A program made the translations under genes and the position numbers. Below, piece by piece: positions 1 to 12,583 of a stretch of DNA of 64,000 nucleotides (positions within the stretch are counted from its first letter, which is position 1; every line of letters begins with the position of its first letter). The notes beneath the pieces were generated by a model. It did not search any database and was not told the origin of the DNA. It worked only from the letters and a program-made list of their open reading frames with translations. The DNA comes from Anisus vortex (lineage: Eukaryota > Mollusca > Gastropoda > Planorbidae): positions 44,470,226-44,534,225 of the forward strand of contig OX421497.1 in assembly GCA_949126835.1 (NCBI GenBank), given 5' to 3'.

Positions 1-401
1 ACCGCACGACCAGCCCAAAAAATAAACATTTGTTTATTATAACTGGCTTAGTGATACAAATTTACGTGATAAAAATAACAGTTGCGGAACATATACTATA
101 AACGGGACAAGGAGTAGAGAAGGAACACCTTGTACTGAATTGTATATATGTCGAACAAGGGAGACTACTTAAACAATTAGATCAAAAAAAGGTAAAATTA
201 ACTACTCAAACTTTCCAAACAAAAATAATGTATCAACATTGAAGTGATGATGGCGTCATTCTGCGTCATTTATTGAATTGATGGTGGCGTCATTCTATGT
301 CATTCATTGAATTGATGAACATTAGTTATTCTTCGTCATTCAAACATTATGAAGTTATTTTTCTGTTTACTTTACACTTGTATTTTATTTTTTAATACTT
401 T
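1..401. other. No gene seen
   Basis: AT-rich, with two or three diverged GATGGTGGCGTCATTC-like repeats at 247-330. Nothing coding. Confidence 0.6.
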
Positions 402-1246
402 TGTATAAACATCGGGAAATCATACAACATAAACCATGTATAAACATCGGGAAATCATACAACATAAACAAACCATGTATAAACATCGGGAAATCATACT
501 ACATAAACCATGTATAAACATCGGGAAATCATACAACATAAACCATGTATAAACATCGGGAAATCATGCAACATAAACCATGTATAAACATCAGGAAATC
601 ATACAACATAAACCATGTATACACATCGGGAAATCATACAACATAAACCATGTATAAACATCGGGAAATCATACAACATAAACCATGAATAAACATCGGG
701 AACTCATACAACATAAACCATGAATAAACATCGGGAAATCATACAACATAAACCATGTATAAAACATCGGGAAATCATACAACATAAACCATGTATAAAC
801 ATCGGGAAATCATACAACATAAACCATGAATAAACATCGGGAAATCATACAACATAAACAATGTATACACATCGGGAAATCATACAACATAAACCATGTA
901 TAATCATCGGGAAATCATACAACATAAACCATGTATAAACATCGGGAAATCATACAACATAAACCATGAATAAACATCGGGAAATCATACAACATAAACC
1001 ATGTATAAACATCGGGAAATCATACAACATAAACCATGTATAAACATCGGGAAATCATACAACATAAACCATGTATAAACATCGGGAAATCATGCAACAT
1101 AAACCATGAATAAACATCGGGAAATCATGCAACATAAACCATGAATAAACATCGGGAAATCATACAACATAAACCATGTATAAACATCGGGAAATCATAC
1201 AACATAAACCATGTATAAACATCGGGAAATCATACAACATAAACCA
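402..1246. repeat. 35-bp tandem array, about 24 copies
   Basis: Units carry ATAAACATCGGGAAATCATA followed by CAACATAAACCATG. Copies are highly uniform with single-base variants (GTATAA/GAATAA, ATACAA/ATGCAA), which indicates recent amplification. No gene is visible in it. Confidence 0.95.
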
Positions 1247-2816
1247 AATAGACTTTCAATTCTGAAGAATAACATTAACCCCTTCCTGTCTAATTATAAC
1301 TGACCAATTGACCCCTCACCTTTCACTTCACTATTTTGATAACCCCATGGCCGTGTAGCAAACTAAACATCAGACTCACAGCCATAACCTTTCAACCCGA
1401 GACCAAACTTGTACTGCTCCATTTGCCTTTGCCCATTAACAAAACAATGCCACGGGGTGTCTTACCTCACCCCCCCCTCCCATTTCTCCATGTTACACGA
1501 ACAAGATCAAGACGACCAAACCACTGGCCGGCGGTCAGTGTTGATGCACGGAACAAATCCTATTGGGGGGATTTATTCACGTGAGCTATTAATGTCAGAA
1601 ACAAGACAACATCATTCTTTCCAAGGGAGCAGAGGCGTCATCTCGGGAATGAATGACAACCTGGCAGTACTGCCAAAAACATCGTTTATTGGGCACTTAT
1701 TGTTTTATTGGTTGAACTTGTAGCATTGGAAATAAATAATAGAAAATAAATAATAAAACAAGAGAATACACTATCACTATAAACACTATAGCTCACGAAG
1801 ACAACTGAAACTAGATAAAGCTTTTAGTCTATAAGTGACGTATAACAGACAGATATAGTCTTTGGAAACAGTCGGACAACTCTCCCACCCCTAATTTTTC
1901 CTTACTTACGGTATGTTGTCAGAACTAACTTCTTTTGGATGAGTGAAAAGGTTTCTTTAAATTTCACTCACACTTGAATTATTTCCATTAAGATTCACAC
2001 TATAGGCCTACAGCTTTCACTTGCAATTAATTTGCTGTATAGATATATTTATTTTAACGATATTTCACTTTTGGTTTGTCCTGCCCCCTTCCCCTCTCAA
2101 AAAAAAAAAAAAAAAAAAAGAGTGCAATTTGATCATGGAATCTCAATTGTTTAAAATACAATAAGAATGAAATGTTCTGACCTAATCCATCAGCCCGCTA
2201 TCTGGGGATTATATTTACTCAATGCATCGTTACAATAAATCCCAAGGAATGATACCCCACACTTTCTACACAAATATTTGTTTTAAAGGGCACACGGGAT
2301 TATATTTTCCTTATCTTTATTTTTTTGCACACAATTTCGGCCAGTCCGTGAATGGATTGATTTTTTTTTAATAGATTTATAATGAGGATATTTATGCAAC
2401 ATTTGTGTGTGTGTGTGTATAAAATACCGCAGCTTTAAAATTGAAGGCCAAGAAAAAAACGAATCTATTTTTATGACTAAGGTACAGGCTGAGATCAAAA
2501 GAGTGGAGATAATCATTAGGGTGTGCTTCTCACCGTGTGCACTGTTTCTGTACCTTTGATCTCATAACCAGACAATAGAACCGTGTTGTAAGGCGGCTGA
2601 AGCTAAACGCTTGCAACTATCTATAAATTCACATACGTCGCTTGTAAGAAAAACAGTGTCACGTCCTATACATATAATGTGTCTTTTAAATCAAGTCATA
2701 GATAGACGTATTATATTTATTTATATCTCTAAGGTCTTGTCTGCATTTTGATAAGTGTTTGAAATAATGTCAAATTGTCACGTAGGAAGAGAGAAAACGT
2801 ATACATTTATATTTTT

Positions 2817-2982
2817 AGTGCTTTTATTTCTTATTTAATGCTTTTATTTCTGTCTTTTTTAGTGCTCTTATTTCTATTTCTTTTTTAGTGTTTTTGTTTC
2901 TATGTCTTTTTTAGTGTTTTTGTTTCTAAATCTTTTTAGTGCTTTTATTTCTGTCTTTTTTAGTGTTTTTATTTCTATCATA
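2817..2982. repeat. Degenerate T-rich tandem repeat, about 30-bp unit
   Basis: Diverged copies of TTTTAGTG(C/T)TTTT(A/G)TTTCTATGTC. The plus-strand ORF here is a by-product. Confidence 0.75.
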
Positions 2983-5057
2983 TTCTACTTCTATCTATCT
3001 ACATGAGAATAACAATGCCTTACACTTGGAAATCAATTGCTTTACACTTGGAATGCTTTACACTTCGGAAATCAATTGCTTTTCAAGTCGAAGTTATAAC
3101 TTTTCGCTCTTCATCGATTCGCACATGCATCATTTATTTGTAAAAAAAATACAATACAGTTGAACCATTGGGACATTGGCCGGTGTTTGAACAAAGCATA
3201 CTGTACTAAAATTAAAATAAACATTTATATTATATTTGAAAGTTTTCTTCAGACATTTCTTCCAGTGACACTATAAGTAACATACGCCTATATCCGTAGT
3301 TTAAATATATTTTTTTTTGCATGTTTTTAAAAACCATATAAATATTACAAGAGAAAACGAGTATTTGTAAAAAAAAAAAAAAGAGAATAACGTAAACTCA
3401 CGTTTTCGAAAGTACGTAGCAGCGTCCAAAGACTGACCGTTACTTCAATCATGTGGGGGCTATACTCGATGGGACTCGCCAGCGTTCTACAAAACCCAGT
3501 CTGTGGCCACTAGGTTGACTCAAGCAGACAAAGAGTTCAATCTAAGTAAGCAGACACGTAGGTACGTTTCTACCCGTCCCTTGTGTAGAAGCCAGGTAAG
3601 ACCAGGTGTAGCTGGTGCTGTACAACACACACACACATACATGGCCGGACTCAGCCACCACTGACCGGCTACAACGTCCGTGGAATCATAGTACAGCGCT
3701 CCAAATTTTTTATTTTCATCTACTTTTTCGAATTTTAGATGACGAAATGCACACACACACAAGGGAAACAACTACCTCTAACAACAGTTCGATTTGTCAA
3801 AACTCCCAGAATGAACAAACCAACAGGCTTAAAAGTACAACACGGCGGTTTCACGTGTTATTTTGTCTACCCTCTCTCACCGGTGGAAAAATTCTTCGAA
3901 AGATAAAAAAAAAAAAAGAAAAAAATCTTTCAGGCAAGAAACAACATAGAATTGTGTCAAAAACGAAATCCAGGTGAGAGAGAGAGAAAACCGTCAAACG
4001 ATTCCAGGTGTAACGGTTGTATGACTGACTATATGAAAAGTATATCACCACACAGCAGAGTTGCTTCAGAAATACACTAAATACTCATAATGTGTTCAAA
4101 CTGTTGCGGAGGGATTAAACGCCCATTGAGAAACCTAGTTCAAAACACAGCTCACGTTGAGACGTGACCGTTTCATTCACACATTTCTACGTGTTCCGTT
4201 CTAAATAATAACACCATATGTAGGCTGGGCCTTTTTTTCTACATCGATTTTGTGTGTTTGTGTGCATCTATTCGCAAAGATAAGTTATTTGTTTTATTAG
4301 TACACACGTGTGGCAGAGCGTTTGTGTGTGTGTGTGTGTGTGCTGTGTGTGTGTGCTGTGTGTGCATGTGTGTGTGTAATGTTAGGAAAGAAAGAGTGAG
4401 ACGGGGAAAGGGGGGGATAGAGGTTGGTTATGATTAACCTGCAACATCTAATCCTGAATAAATGCTACCACTAGAGAATCGACGGTATATTAAAAGATAC
4501 AAATGTTGATTCGCTATAGACATATTTGTGACGTGAGTAAAACATTGCCTGGTAGATGTCACAGCTGTTTCTTTATTTCTTTTCTCTCTCTGCTTTAAAT
4601 GCCCATTAACGACATACCACACAGCTACACATTTTAACGCCTAGCTAGACACAGCCAATATACCAGACAACAGCACACTAGTGTGATAAATTGTTAAGTA
4701 ACCAGTTGAAGTTAGCTTGCATGCAAACGTTTTTTGAAATATACAAAATCAACTGATGAACTTCTTTCAATGTAAATCTCTATTTATATACTTTATAGGT
4801 CCCGTTTGCATTAATAATAAATGTACAAATATACTACATTTGAAAATACACTATCGGGATGTGATGCTATTCAGGCATTTAAAAAAATGAACTCATAAAA
4901 AAAAATATAATAAATTCTCCTATACTTTTTTTATGAGAAATATTTTTAGAAAGCAAAACTTAAAGACGTTCTTGCTGACAGCTAATAACGTACAGTGAAT
5001 GTATATGTCAGTGAGTTTGTGAGAGATAAGGTTTCAACAAGAACGTATCGTTATTTA

Positions 5058-5096
5058 GAGGGACTAGCTCATTATTTAGAGGGACTAGCTCATTAT
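5058..5096. repeat. 21-bp direct duplication
   Basis: TTATTTAGAGGGACTAGCTCA occurs twice in tandem. Confidence 0.85.
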
Positions 5097-5154
5097 ATAT
5101 AAACTTACTGGAAAATGTTTATTTCACATATAAGTGTGAACTGTAATACTGATC

Positions 5155-5335
5155 ACAGGTGGCGTAGCTAGGGCATTTTGCTCCCGGGGACGAAATATAC
5201 AAATTGGCGCCCCCACAACCCCCTTTCGTTTAATCACATTTTTCTGAATGTAACGTTATACGCCTCCTTTTGGCACCACTTTTAACTTGGCGCCTGAGGA
5301 CATGTGCCTCCTGACTCCTTTAGCTACGCCTCTGT
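5155..5335. mobile_element. hAT-type MITE, complete, with 8-bp target duplication
   Basis: A 181-bp element with inverted ends ACAGGTGGCGTAGCTA and TAGCTACGCCTCTGT, flanked on both sides by the exact 8-bp direct repeat TACTGATC (5147-5154 and 5336-5343). 8-bp duplications with CAG-type ends are typical of hAT transposons. It has no coding capacity. Confidence 0.88.
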
Positions 5336-6095
5336 TACTGATCTTATACTGCAATCTATTTAACAAAACTCTATAATATATTCAGTATTTATGCATACGG
5401 TAACGGTGACAGTACACACGAGACACGCACATATGTTGCATGCATTTATTACGCGTTTAAACACACATACTTATTAACACGCCGACACATGTATAGTTCT
5501 TAAACGTTTTCATCGGGTTCAAATACATTGAAGCGAAAAACATAACACGAAGGAATAAAAAACTGAAAAAAAAAAAAAAACCACACAAAAACTACACTAT
5601 TGAACTGCTATGAAACAGTTATTCAACCAATTTACGGAAAGAATACTTTCATGTCCGACAACCCTTCTTGTCCATCAGAAAAATGAACAAGTAGATTGAA
5701 CTAGCAAGACTTGAACGCAGTGTCGAGTTGCTTGAAATACGTTGATAGCAAGGCAGGTAATCATAGCAAAACCTGGTTAAGATAAGAAGGGGAGGTGAAG
5801 GGGGAGGGATAATTCGAAAGTCTGGAGTTGAAGCAGACGATTAGAGCAATTAAAGGGTATCGATATGAGGAATTAGTAGGTAGGTAAGTGTTGAAAGTAA
5901 TACGAGATTAGTTAGACTGACTTTAAAAATACATAAAATAAACTAACCCATAAAAACAAAGTTTTTATTATACTCCCTTTCTTTGTAAACTAAGTTTATA
6001 TTTAATTTATATTTTGATAGATTAAAATAAATATAAGTAATATCATACCTTATGAATTTCCACACTAAAATTTTGCGCATCCTTTTTTTTTCTAG

Positions 6096-6370
6096 CTTTG
6101 GCCCGAAAAAACATAAAAAGATACATTGTGTCGTTTTCATTCTATTTATTTCGTAAAAAACGAACATATCCGAAAAGTTTATTTACTTCTGTCTCTTCCG
6201 GTAGAGGCAGCCATAATTTACGAAAAAATATTTCTTCGATTCGCAAATTGGTCGAAGGAATTCGTGACTATTCCAAAGGCTTTGATACTGAAAATTTGAT
6301 AGAATGTATTGTTAGTCGGGACAAGTCTGCTGCCCAAGTTTCAGCTCGATTGGACGACGGCAATTGGTAG
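6096..6370 (+). CDS. Unrecognised plus-strand exon-like ORF
   Basis: A textbook acceptor, CCTTTTTTTTTCTAG at 6081-6095, is followed directly by an open frame of about 91 codons ending in TAG. Residues include SIRKLVEGIRDYSKGFDTEN and SRDKSAAQVSARLDDGNW. I do not recognise the protein. No partner exon was found upstream and no AATAAA follows closely. It could be a terminal exon of a gene on the opposite strand to dystrophin, or a transposon scrap. Confidence 0.3.
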
Positions 6371-6895
6371 AAAAATCGATGCAAAGTGTTGCTAACAACC
6401 AAGCAAGCAACCAACCAAACAGACAGACAGACAATGCAAGTTAATAGAAAGGGAGTAAAAATAATAATAATTCTATTTCTTTAGCGCTTCCAATTAACAT
6501 AATGTAAGCTCAGAGTGCATTTAACATAGTGCAAGAAACAGCCAAGAACACGGATATAATTCTCTAGGCTGAAAAGTATATAAAGCTAATTAATAATTTA
6601 AAACTTTACAAACATAGGACAAAGCAAATAAATGTAGCAATAACCGACTTAATATAAAAGTTAAAAATAAAAAAAATTTAAAAAAAAAATTCCATTCCAT
6701 TAAGAATCCAAAGTTTTGGGGCAGATATTGAGGACCAATGTGAACATAAGTGTAGACAATACTGTATAGTATAATTGTATTAAAAAAGGTTGTCAAAACT
6801 TATTCTGTAATTGAATCTTAGGAAGTGACAGTGTGTATGCGTGAGAGAATATTAGAGAAATAGAGAAAGTAAGAGAATGAGAAAAAGATAACCGT

Positions 6896-6958
<63 letters not shown>

Positions 6959-7078
6959 AGAATGAGGAAGAAGAGATTGAGATGGTAAATGGGAGCTGGA
7001 GTATTTGCGAAAGAGAGCGAACGAGTTCACGCGCTCGAGAGAGAGAGAGCGAGAGAGAGAGAAAGAGAGAGTCTGAAG
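6896..7078. repeat. GA/GAAA microsatellite
   Basis: Long GAGA runs with GAAA interruptions in two blocks. The two overlapping minus-strand Leu/Ser ORFs over it are artefacts. Similar GA tracts occur at 19128-19200 and 22197-22225. Confidence 0.9.
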
Positions 7079-7258
7079 AGAAGGACGAAATAATCTTAGC
7101 ACAAGTAAAATGAGAAATACAATGTACAGACACAAAAAAAAACACTTATTTTAATGAATGTATATTGAACTGTTAGTACAAAGCAGGTCATTTATATAAT
7201 GAAAATGTTCCCCTTATCGTATTAAATTGTCACCTAATAAAGAACTCGATAAATTAAG

Positions 7259-7503
7259 AAGTTAGACCAGAAGCGATTACAGGCAAGGATTGGCGAGATA
7301 ATGTTGATTGGTTTGCCAGGACCACGACCATTCTCTCTGACCAGAACGGTGTAAACCTGGACAGGCCGGCTATTTCGCCAGCCGATAATCCGATAGCAGG
7401 AAGACCGCAGGAAACATTGTGGCGTCTTATCGCTAGGCGAGTCCAGTACGGAGATGTACCAAGCTTAGTAGAATACCTGTACAAGGATTTCGTCTGGAGT
7501 TGA
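7259..7503 (+). CDS. Unrecognised plus-strand ORF, GC-rich for the region
   Basis: After an in-frame stop and an AG at 7257-7258, an open frame of about 80 codons runs to TGA at 7501. It reads VRPEAITGKDWRDNVDWFAR, later NPIAGRPQETLWRLIARRVQ and YLYKDFVWS. GC content is well above its flanks. I do not recognise it; the Trp-rich motifs look protein-like. The minus-strand ORF at 7254-7484 is its shadow. Terminal exon or retro-fragment are both possible. Confidence 0.3.
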
Positions 7504-7865
7504 TTGCATATAATACATTGGTTTTAATGTACTTGTTACTAAAGACGATAATTTCACTTCTATTTTTGTGTGGGCAATGAAACAACAACAGACAAGCCAC
7601 CATAAATAAGATGTGACACCTGCATACATTTCCACCTTTTCACAGTGTCACAAGACAAACTCTAAACATTTTCTATAGGTCTCAATTTGAATATTCAGCG
7701 ATCAAGGGCGTCCGCCCCCCTTCCCACATGTCTCAAATGACTGCGTATTCTGTTGGTGGTACAAACAAAAAGTCTATAATATAAAATATTACTTTTCGTG
7801 AAGCATTTTTACAATGTCTAGAAATAATGATCAATTCCTGCAGAGACTACACCTATGCCAATAGT

Positions 7866-7950
7866 TAACTCAGCAAACAACCAATTCACCAAACAACCAA
7901 CTCACCAAACAACCAATTCACCTAACAACCAACTCACCAAATAACCAATC
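7866..7950. repeat. Short CAA-rich tandem repeat
   Basis: About eight 10-bp steps alternating ACCAATTCAC and ACCAACTCAC with CAAACA variants. Confidence 0.8.
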
Positions 7951-8125
7951 ATACTGCAAGTAATTGTTGACTGCTAGATGATTGTAAACTTTTTTTAGGG
8001 GGTTTGGGGAGAGGGTATTTTCAGACAAATGTAAATAGGCTAAAAGTAAAGAAAATAATAATGAACAGACCTAAACCCATTACCAACTAGCAGATCAACT
8101 CTATCGGATATATTACAGTATAGAT

Positions 8126-8225
8126 CAGGGGTCGGAAACCTTTTGATAACAGTGTGCCAAACTAGGATTTCTAATTCATTCGGCGTGCCAACAGTCTAAA
8201 AGTAAACCTGCTCTTCTTTTCTTAT
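8126..8225. mobile_element. 5' half of the CAGGGGTCGG hAT-type family
   Basis: CAGGGGTCGGAAACCTTTTG and the following 80 bases match the first half of the copy at 55368. It then breaks into LINE-derived sequence. The matching 3' half is at 10541-10629. Confidence 0.7.
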
Positions 8226-8400
8226 ACATTACAGGCGCTCCTTCTATAAAGAAGATTATTGCGTCCTACGCTCATCCGTGATCCGAGTATAGTCTTGCAT
8301 CTTTATTAATGTTTTAAATGATTTAAGTTACTGGTTTTCCTGGTTTGTTCAGGCAACCCATTACATGTCCGAATGCCAATCGGGAAGAAAGAGTACATAT
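8226..8400 (-). pseudogene. CR1-like LINE ORF end, second copy
   Basis: The reverse complement shares CTTCTTTATAGAAGGAGCG-like, TGGATGAGCGTAGGACGC-like and GGTTGCCTGAACAAACCAGG blocks with 23690-23850. It interrupts the hAT-type sequence that starts at 8126. Confidence 0.65.
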
Positions 8401-8610
8401 ATGAATTTGTTCTCGCATAAGGGAAAAGGAAAGTGTTTTTGTCTATGTTTATTTGAGCATTGCAACAGGCCATTATTGGGTTGTATTTTTAAATTAGAGT
8501 TTAATACCTTATGTATTATTACTACTTTATTAGTACTTTACTCTCTGTCCTTCTGTCCTCTAGTGCTTCTAGGTTTAGTGATTTGACTAATGGTGTTGTT
8601 AGTTGGGAAT

Positions 8611-10404
8611 ATTCGCTAGTTATGAACCTTGCCGCTATTTTTTTAATTTGCTCTAATTTTTTATGTTTTCTTTCGTTGATGGGTCCCATACAGATGGGGC
8701 ATATTAAATAGTATACGATAACTAATGTGCTCTATTATACTTGTTTTACAGTTGAAAGATAATACATGTGGCAGTTGTATGTTTATACAATGACCAAATT
8801 ATGATGATTCTCACACCTAAGTATTCTTCATGTATACCAAGAGATTATTAACTAAATAATGGCCGAATGTGTGGCATGCTAACTATTTTGTAAGCATTAT
8901 CATTTGGTTGTCATTATAAGGATATAGCAATGAGATTTTCTTTATTATTTCACCCTCGCAATACAGGCCAAATGATCGTTAAGCAGCATTGATACGTAGT
9001 AATCATACAAACTGGGTAGTTAATGTAATGTTTGAAAAATGTGCATATATATATTTTTTTATTCAAATTAATATTTATGTAATTTTCAACTACTTTTTAC
9101 AATTTGGACATTATAAAGTTATAAGTTGTAGGCCATTTAGTCTTTTATAAAAAGAACCACACAAAAAAACAACAACATATTAGAAATATTAGCGAAAAAA
9201 AAAGGGTTATCATCTCCCTTTAATTGAAATAAAGTTTCTAAATGTGATTCAATATAGTGATGACAAAGGTGTATGTTTTGTAATAGAACATATTACTGAC
9301 TAATTATTATTTCTTTATATAAATCCAGTATTATGGTATTCGTTACAAAATTTAATTATTAGAGTTATAAAATTAATTTACGTTAAACAATTGAAAATAA
9401 ACATGTCCTGCATCAATTGTTTGTCCATTTAACCTTAAGGATTTTATCCTTAATTACAATTACAACAATTCCATAGTACTATTCGTCTAAAAAATCTCTT
9501 ATATTTATTAAATTATTTTAAAAAAATGTGTTTTAGAATTATATTTAACTTATACTTAAGATAAGATAAGATTTCTTTATTGATCCAAACAAATGGAAAT
9601 TTGTCTTGATTACAGATGTTTTGTCCTTCAGCATATTTTAAACAAAATAAAATAATTATTTGTATACAAGCAAAGAAATATAAATTATAAAAATAGACAA
9701 GCGCACACACAATCACACAATTTATCATGCAAGAAAAGTTATTAATTATAGAATATTAGCATGAAAACTCTTTTCAATATAATTTGTCTGTATCAATTAA
9801 TGAGCGCCTAGCCTTGAATGCTCTTCGCTAATTTGAAATGGCAGATATAAATTTAGTCGTTTTTGAGTAGTTAGGTGTAAGTGACCCCTTTGAATGCTTA
9901 ACACAGATTTTATGTGATGTAGCTAAATGTGTACCTTGAACCAAAAGCTGAAAGTAAGCGAATGCCTGGCAGTTGAGAATAGCAGATGACTTTCTTTACC
10001 AGCTTCCTTCCAGATTTTCCCGATAATTGGCACATTTCGATGCCCAATTTTTTCATTCCATTCAACTAGCTGCGTTTTAAAATCGCCAATATCCCCCCCC
10101 CCCCCCCTCCCCCAAATTAAAAAACAAACATCTACATCTGTGATGGTTGTAGTAAGATCAAGCCAGTTAGGCTTGAAATGCAGTTAGGCTTGAAAGGGAT
10201 ATGTAAAATGTTCATGAATTTGAAAGTCTTGCCTTTGTAAACTCCGCCCTGAGTGCTTCGATACACCTCTGAAAAAGCCCAACTATCCATCTTGATATAA
10301 GCCTTTACTTTACATAGTAAAGAACATATTATAGTTAAATGATTTGAAATTGATTTCACTCAAGATATATGTAAATCCATTCCAGTGGTCTAACAGTTCA
10401 AGTA
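8611..10404. other. AT-rich filler inside the possible 2.5-kb hAT element
   Basis: No intact ORF. At about 9945-10091 the minus strand has a 49-codon open stretch reading KTQLVEWNEKIGHRNVPIIG and KESHLLFSTARHSLTF. It may be transposon-derived; I do not recognise it. Confidence 0.4.
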
Positions 10405-10520
10405 CTGTTGGACCGCTTTCCTTGTAAATGCAAGTTCAACTCACTGACATGGTTCGCTATGTCATTCAGAAACATCGGCTTCAACAGTCACATCTCCTCA
10501 TTCAGAATCAGAAAATGTTT
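10405..10520 (-). pseudogene. hAT transposase fragment
   Basis: On the minus strand one frame reads LLKPMFLNDIANHVSELNLH then LQGKRSNST, with stops on both sides. L-N-D-I-x-x-H-x-x-E-L-N-L-x-L-Q-G-K is typical of hAT transposases of the GTF2IRD2/ZBED type. It sits 20 bases inside the inverted end at 10629, as expected for a decayed autonomous copy. Confidence 0.6.
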
Positions 10521-10540
10521 TTTTTTTCATAAAAAAAAAC

Positions 10541-10629
10541 ACCCCTTGGAGGTCTCTCGAGTGCCATTGAAAATCTCTCTGCGTGCCAAGTCTGGCGTTG
10601 GCACGCGTGTCTTATGTTGCCGACCCCGG
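10541..10629. mobile_element. 3' half of the CAGGGGTCGG hAT-type family
   Basis: GTGCCATTGAAAATCTCTCT, GGCACGCGTG and the end TGTTGCCGACCCC match the last half of 55368-55565. With 8126-8225 it may mark the ends of one 2.5-kb element. Confidence 0.65.
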
Positions 10630-10749
10630 TAGGCCCTATAGATCTTTCAAAAGTTTTTGCACAGTGAACAATAGGCGCTTATTAGGAAACAGTTTTAAGC
10701 AGCAGCAAAGGTAGCCGCACCATTTCACCCAATTAGTGATCCACAGGTC

Positions 10750-11035
10750 GGCCTCTTCTTCGATACAAAGATGTGTGCAGGCGGGACCTAAAAGAAATGG
10801 ACATAGTATAGGACTCATGGGAAGAGGTTGCAGCTGACCGAAGAGCCTGGCGACAGGCTGTCTACAATGGGATGGCCTCCCTGGAAGCAAAAAGGGCCAG
10901 GGCTGACATTGACAGAACGTAGAAAAGGAAGGCAAAAGTATCCTCCATACAGCCGCCCTCAATGTATAAATGCGAGGGATGCTTAAGAACTGCCACTCGA
11001 GGATAGGGCTGTTCAGTCACAGCAAGCGCTGCCCC
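10750..11035 (+). pseudogene. Non-LTR retrotransposon ORF 3' end, decayed
   Basis: The plus strand reads LLRYKDVCRRDLKEMDIV, a stop, DSWEEVAADRRAWRQAVYNG and a stop. After a frame change comes CHSRIGLFSHSKRC. This is the conserved tail of many molluscan LINE reverse transcriptases (R-Y-K-D-x-C-x-R-D, W-R-x-x-V, terminal C2H2/C2HC finger). At least two stops and a frameshift make it dead. The minus-strand ORF at 10636-10962 is its shadow. Confidence 0.7.
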
Positions 11036-11145
11036 TCATTGAAATCACAAAACCCCAAGGGCGCATCCATTGTCTTGCGAGACAGATAGGAGCCATATAT
11101 ACCAATAAAAACATTTTCACCGAAAAGAAACGAAATGAATCTAAA

Positions 11146-11226
11146 CCCCCCCCCCCCTCACCCCCAATAAAGTTAAAGTTACTGAAGAGGTAAAGCTTTG
11201 ATACGTGGGGGGGGGGGGGGGGGGGT
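11146..11226. other. Poly-C / poly-G inverted pair
   Basis: A run of about 13 C plus CACCCCC is followed about 45 bases later by about 19 G. The runs could pair as a hairpin, or the G run could form a quadruplex. Confidence 0.6.
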
Positions 11227-12583
11227 GTGTGTGAAAACAAAGAGAAGGAGTGGTCGCACAGTTCAAAGTCATTAGTAAAGTCTATAATATAGTTTGTTAC
11301 ATACATTACTCAGGGTATCTCAAACTAGTATGTAGGCTTGTGGGCTATTTTATTACTTAAGAGATGTGTCAAGGGCCGCACACCCTCCCCACACACACAA
11401 CCCGACCCTAGTATATAAAAAAAACACTTCATACATCTCAAGTCAATGTACTCCTTGTCACTAATAATATGCCACTTTATTATTACTATTGTAGTGAATC
11501 AGTTAATGAATCAATGCAATTGTATCGTACTTGATCTCGATCTATTTCTACTAACAGTTTAACTTATTTGTGTAGTTTTATTACAGCCAATATTGAAATA
11601 ATGGTTTATTAACTACAGCTGTTTTTACTTGCTTACATCAGATTTTATTTTAATAGGTATGTTACGTATATAAAATTAACAATAAAATTTGAAGTGTATC
11701 AGTACTAGCTGTCTGAATGTCGCGAAGAGTACATTTTTTTAAAGCTTACTTGCGGGACAAAAAAATCCACTTTGTGGGTCGCATGCGGCCCGCGTGTTTG
11801 AGTCTTTCTTTAAAGGGAGGATGAATTTCATTTATAATATTTACGCTACATTGATTCTATTTTATTCAACCACTTTAGCCACACAATGATTGAACTGAAA
11901 CTGAAACTAATGTGAGGCGGAACTATTTTGGGTCTACATTAAACATACATATGAACACAATTATTATACAGTAGCTTTCTCGCCCCTCCCCCATAAAAAA
12001 GTGCTATATTTTTTTTATATCTACAATACTATCTGCTATTCTTATATTAGCCTACAGGACCTAATAACACTTTAGTTGCTCTACCCAATGACTATGAACA
12101 CTGACAAGCGTAAACTTACAAAATAATATTAAAAAAAATAACTAAAACGTTATAAAGATATACGTTATCTATATCTATTCATCTATCTTTATGTAGTTTA
12201 TAATTGTAGTCATTCACAAAATAGAGTTTACTTTTTTAAAATCTAAATTCGGTCTAAAAACATTATCAATATCTAAATCTAATGAAAATATTGGATTTAG
12301 AAGCAAGTCTCATCATACCAAAGACTATAATAAGATGGACCGCTAGCTCTTTTTTTTAGAGCTTATTTGTTCTTTTTTCCGTGCGCATCCAATAACGCTG
12401 TCTTAAATTACTTCTACGCTCATACGTTTGCCTACATGTTTCCGCTGTACACAACTTTCTTATTTTAATTTTTCGTTGAGAAAATCATAGCGATTAAATA
12501 AAACGGAAGTGCTATTTCACAAAAGCTAATCGGGAATTCCGAAAAGAAGTCATTCGAGTCATCAAATAGCAGAAATAATAATA
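11227..12583. other. No gene seen
   Basis: AT-rich. The stretch at 11320-11400 and 11700-11810 (GGGCCGCAC..., GTGGGTCGCATGCGGCCCGC) looks like scattered remains of another inverted-end DNA element. Confidence 0.45.

Larger units (their letters stand above)
1247..5146. other. No convincing gene
   Basis: AT-rich DNA with a poly-A run at 2100, CA/GT microsatellites at 2400, 3626 and 4320, and the T-rich repeat at 2817. Open frames of 60-120 codons lack domains and splice support. A LINE-related scrap lies at about 2730-2770. Confidence 0.55.

Noticed and set aside
402..1246. CRISPR-like array
   Set aside because: Repeats are contiguous without unique spacers, and the genome is eukaryotic with introns. 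The same applies to all other arrays here.
6818..7145. Leu/Ser-rich minus-strand ORFs as secreted or membrane proteins
   Set aside because: They come from a GA microsatellite read on the opposite strand.
10636..10962. 108-codon minus-strand ORF as a gene
   Set aside because: It is the antisense shadow of a decayed LINE reverse transcriptase tail on the plus strand.
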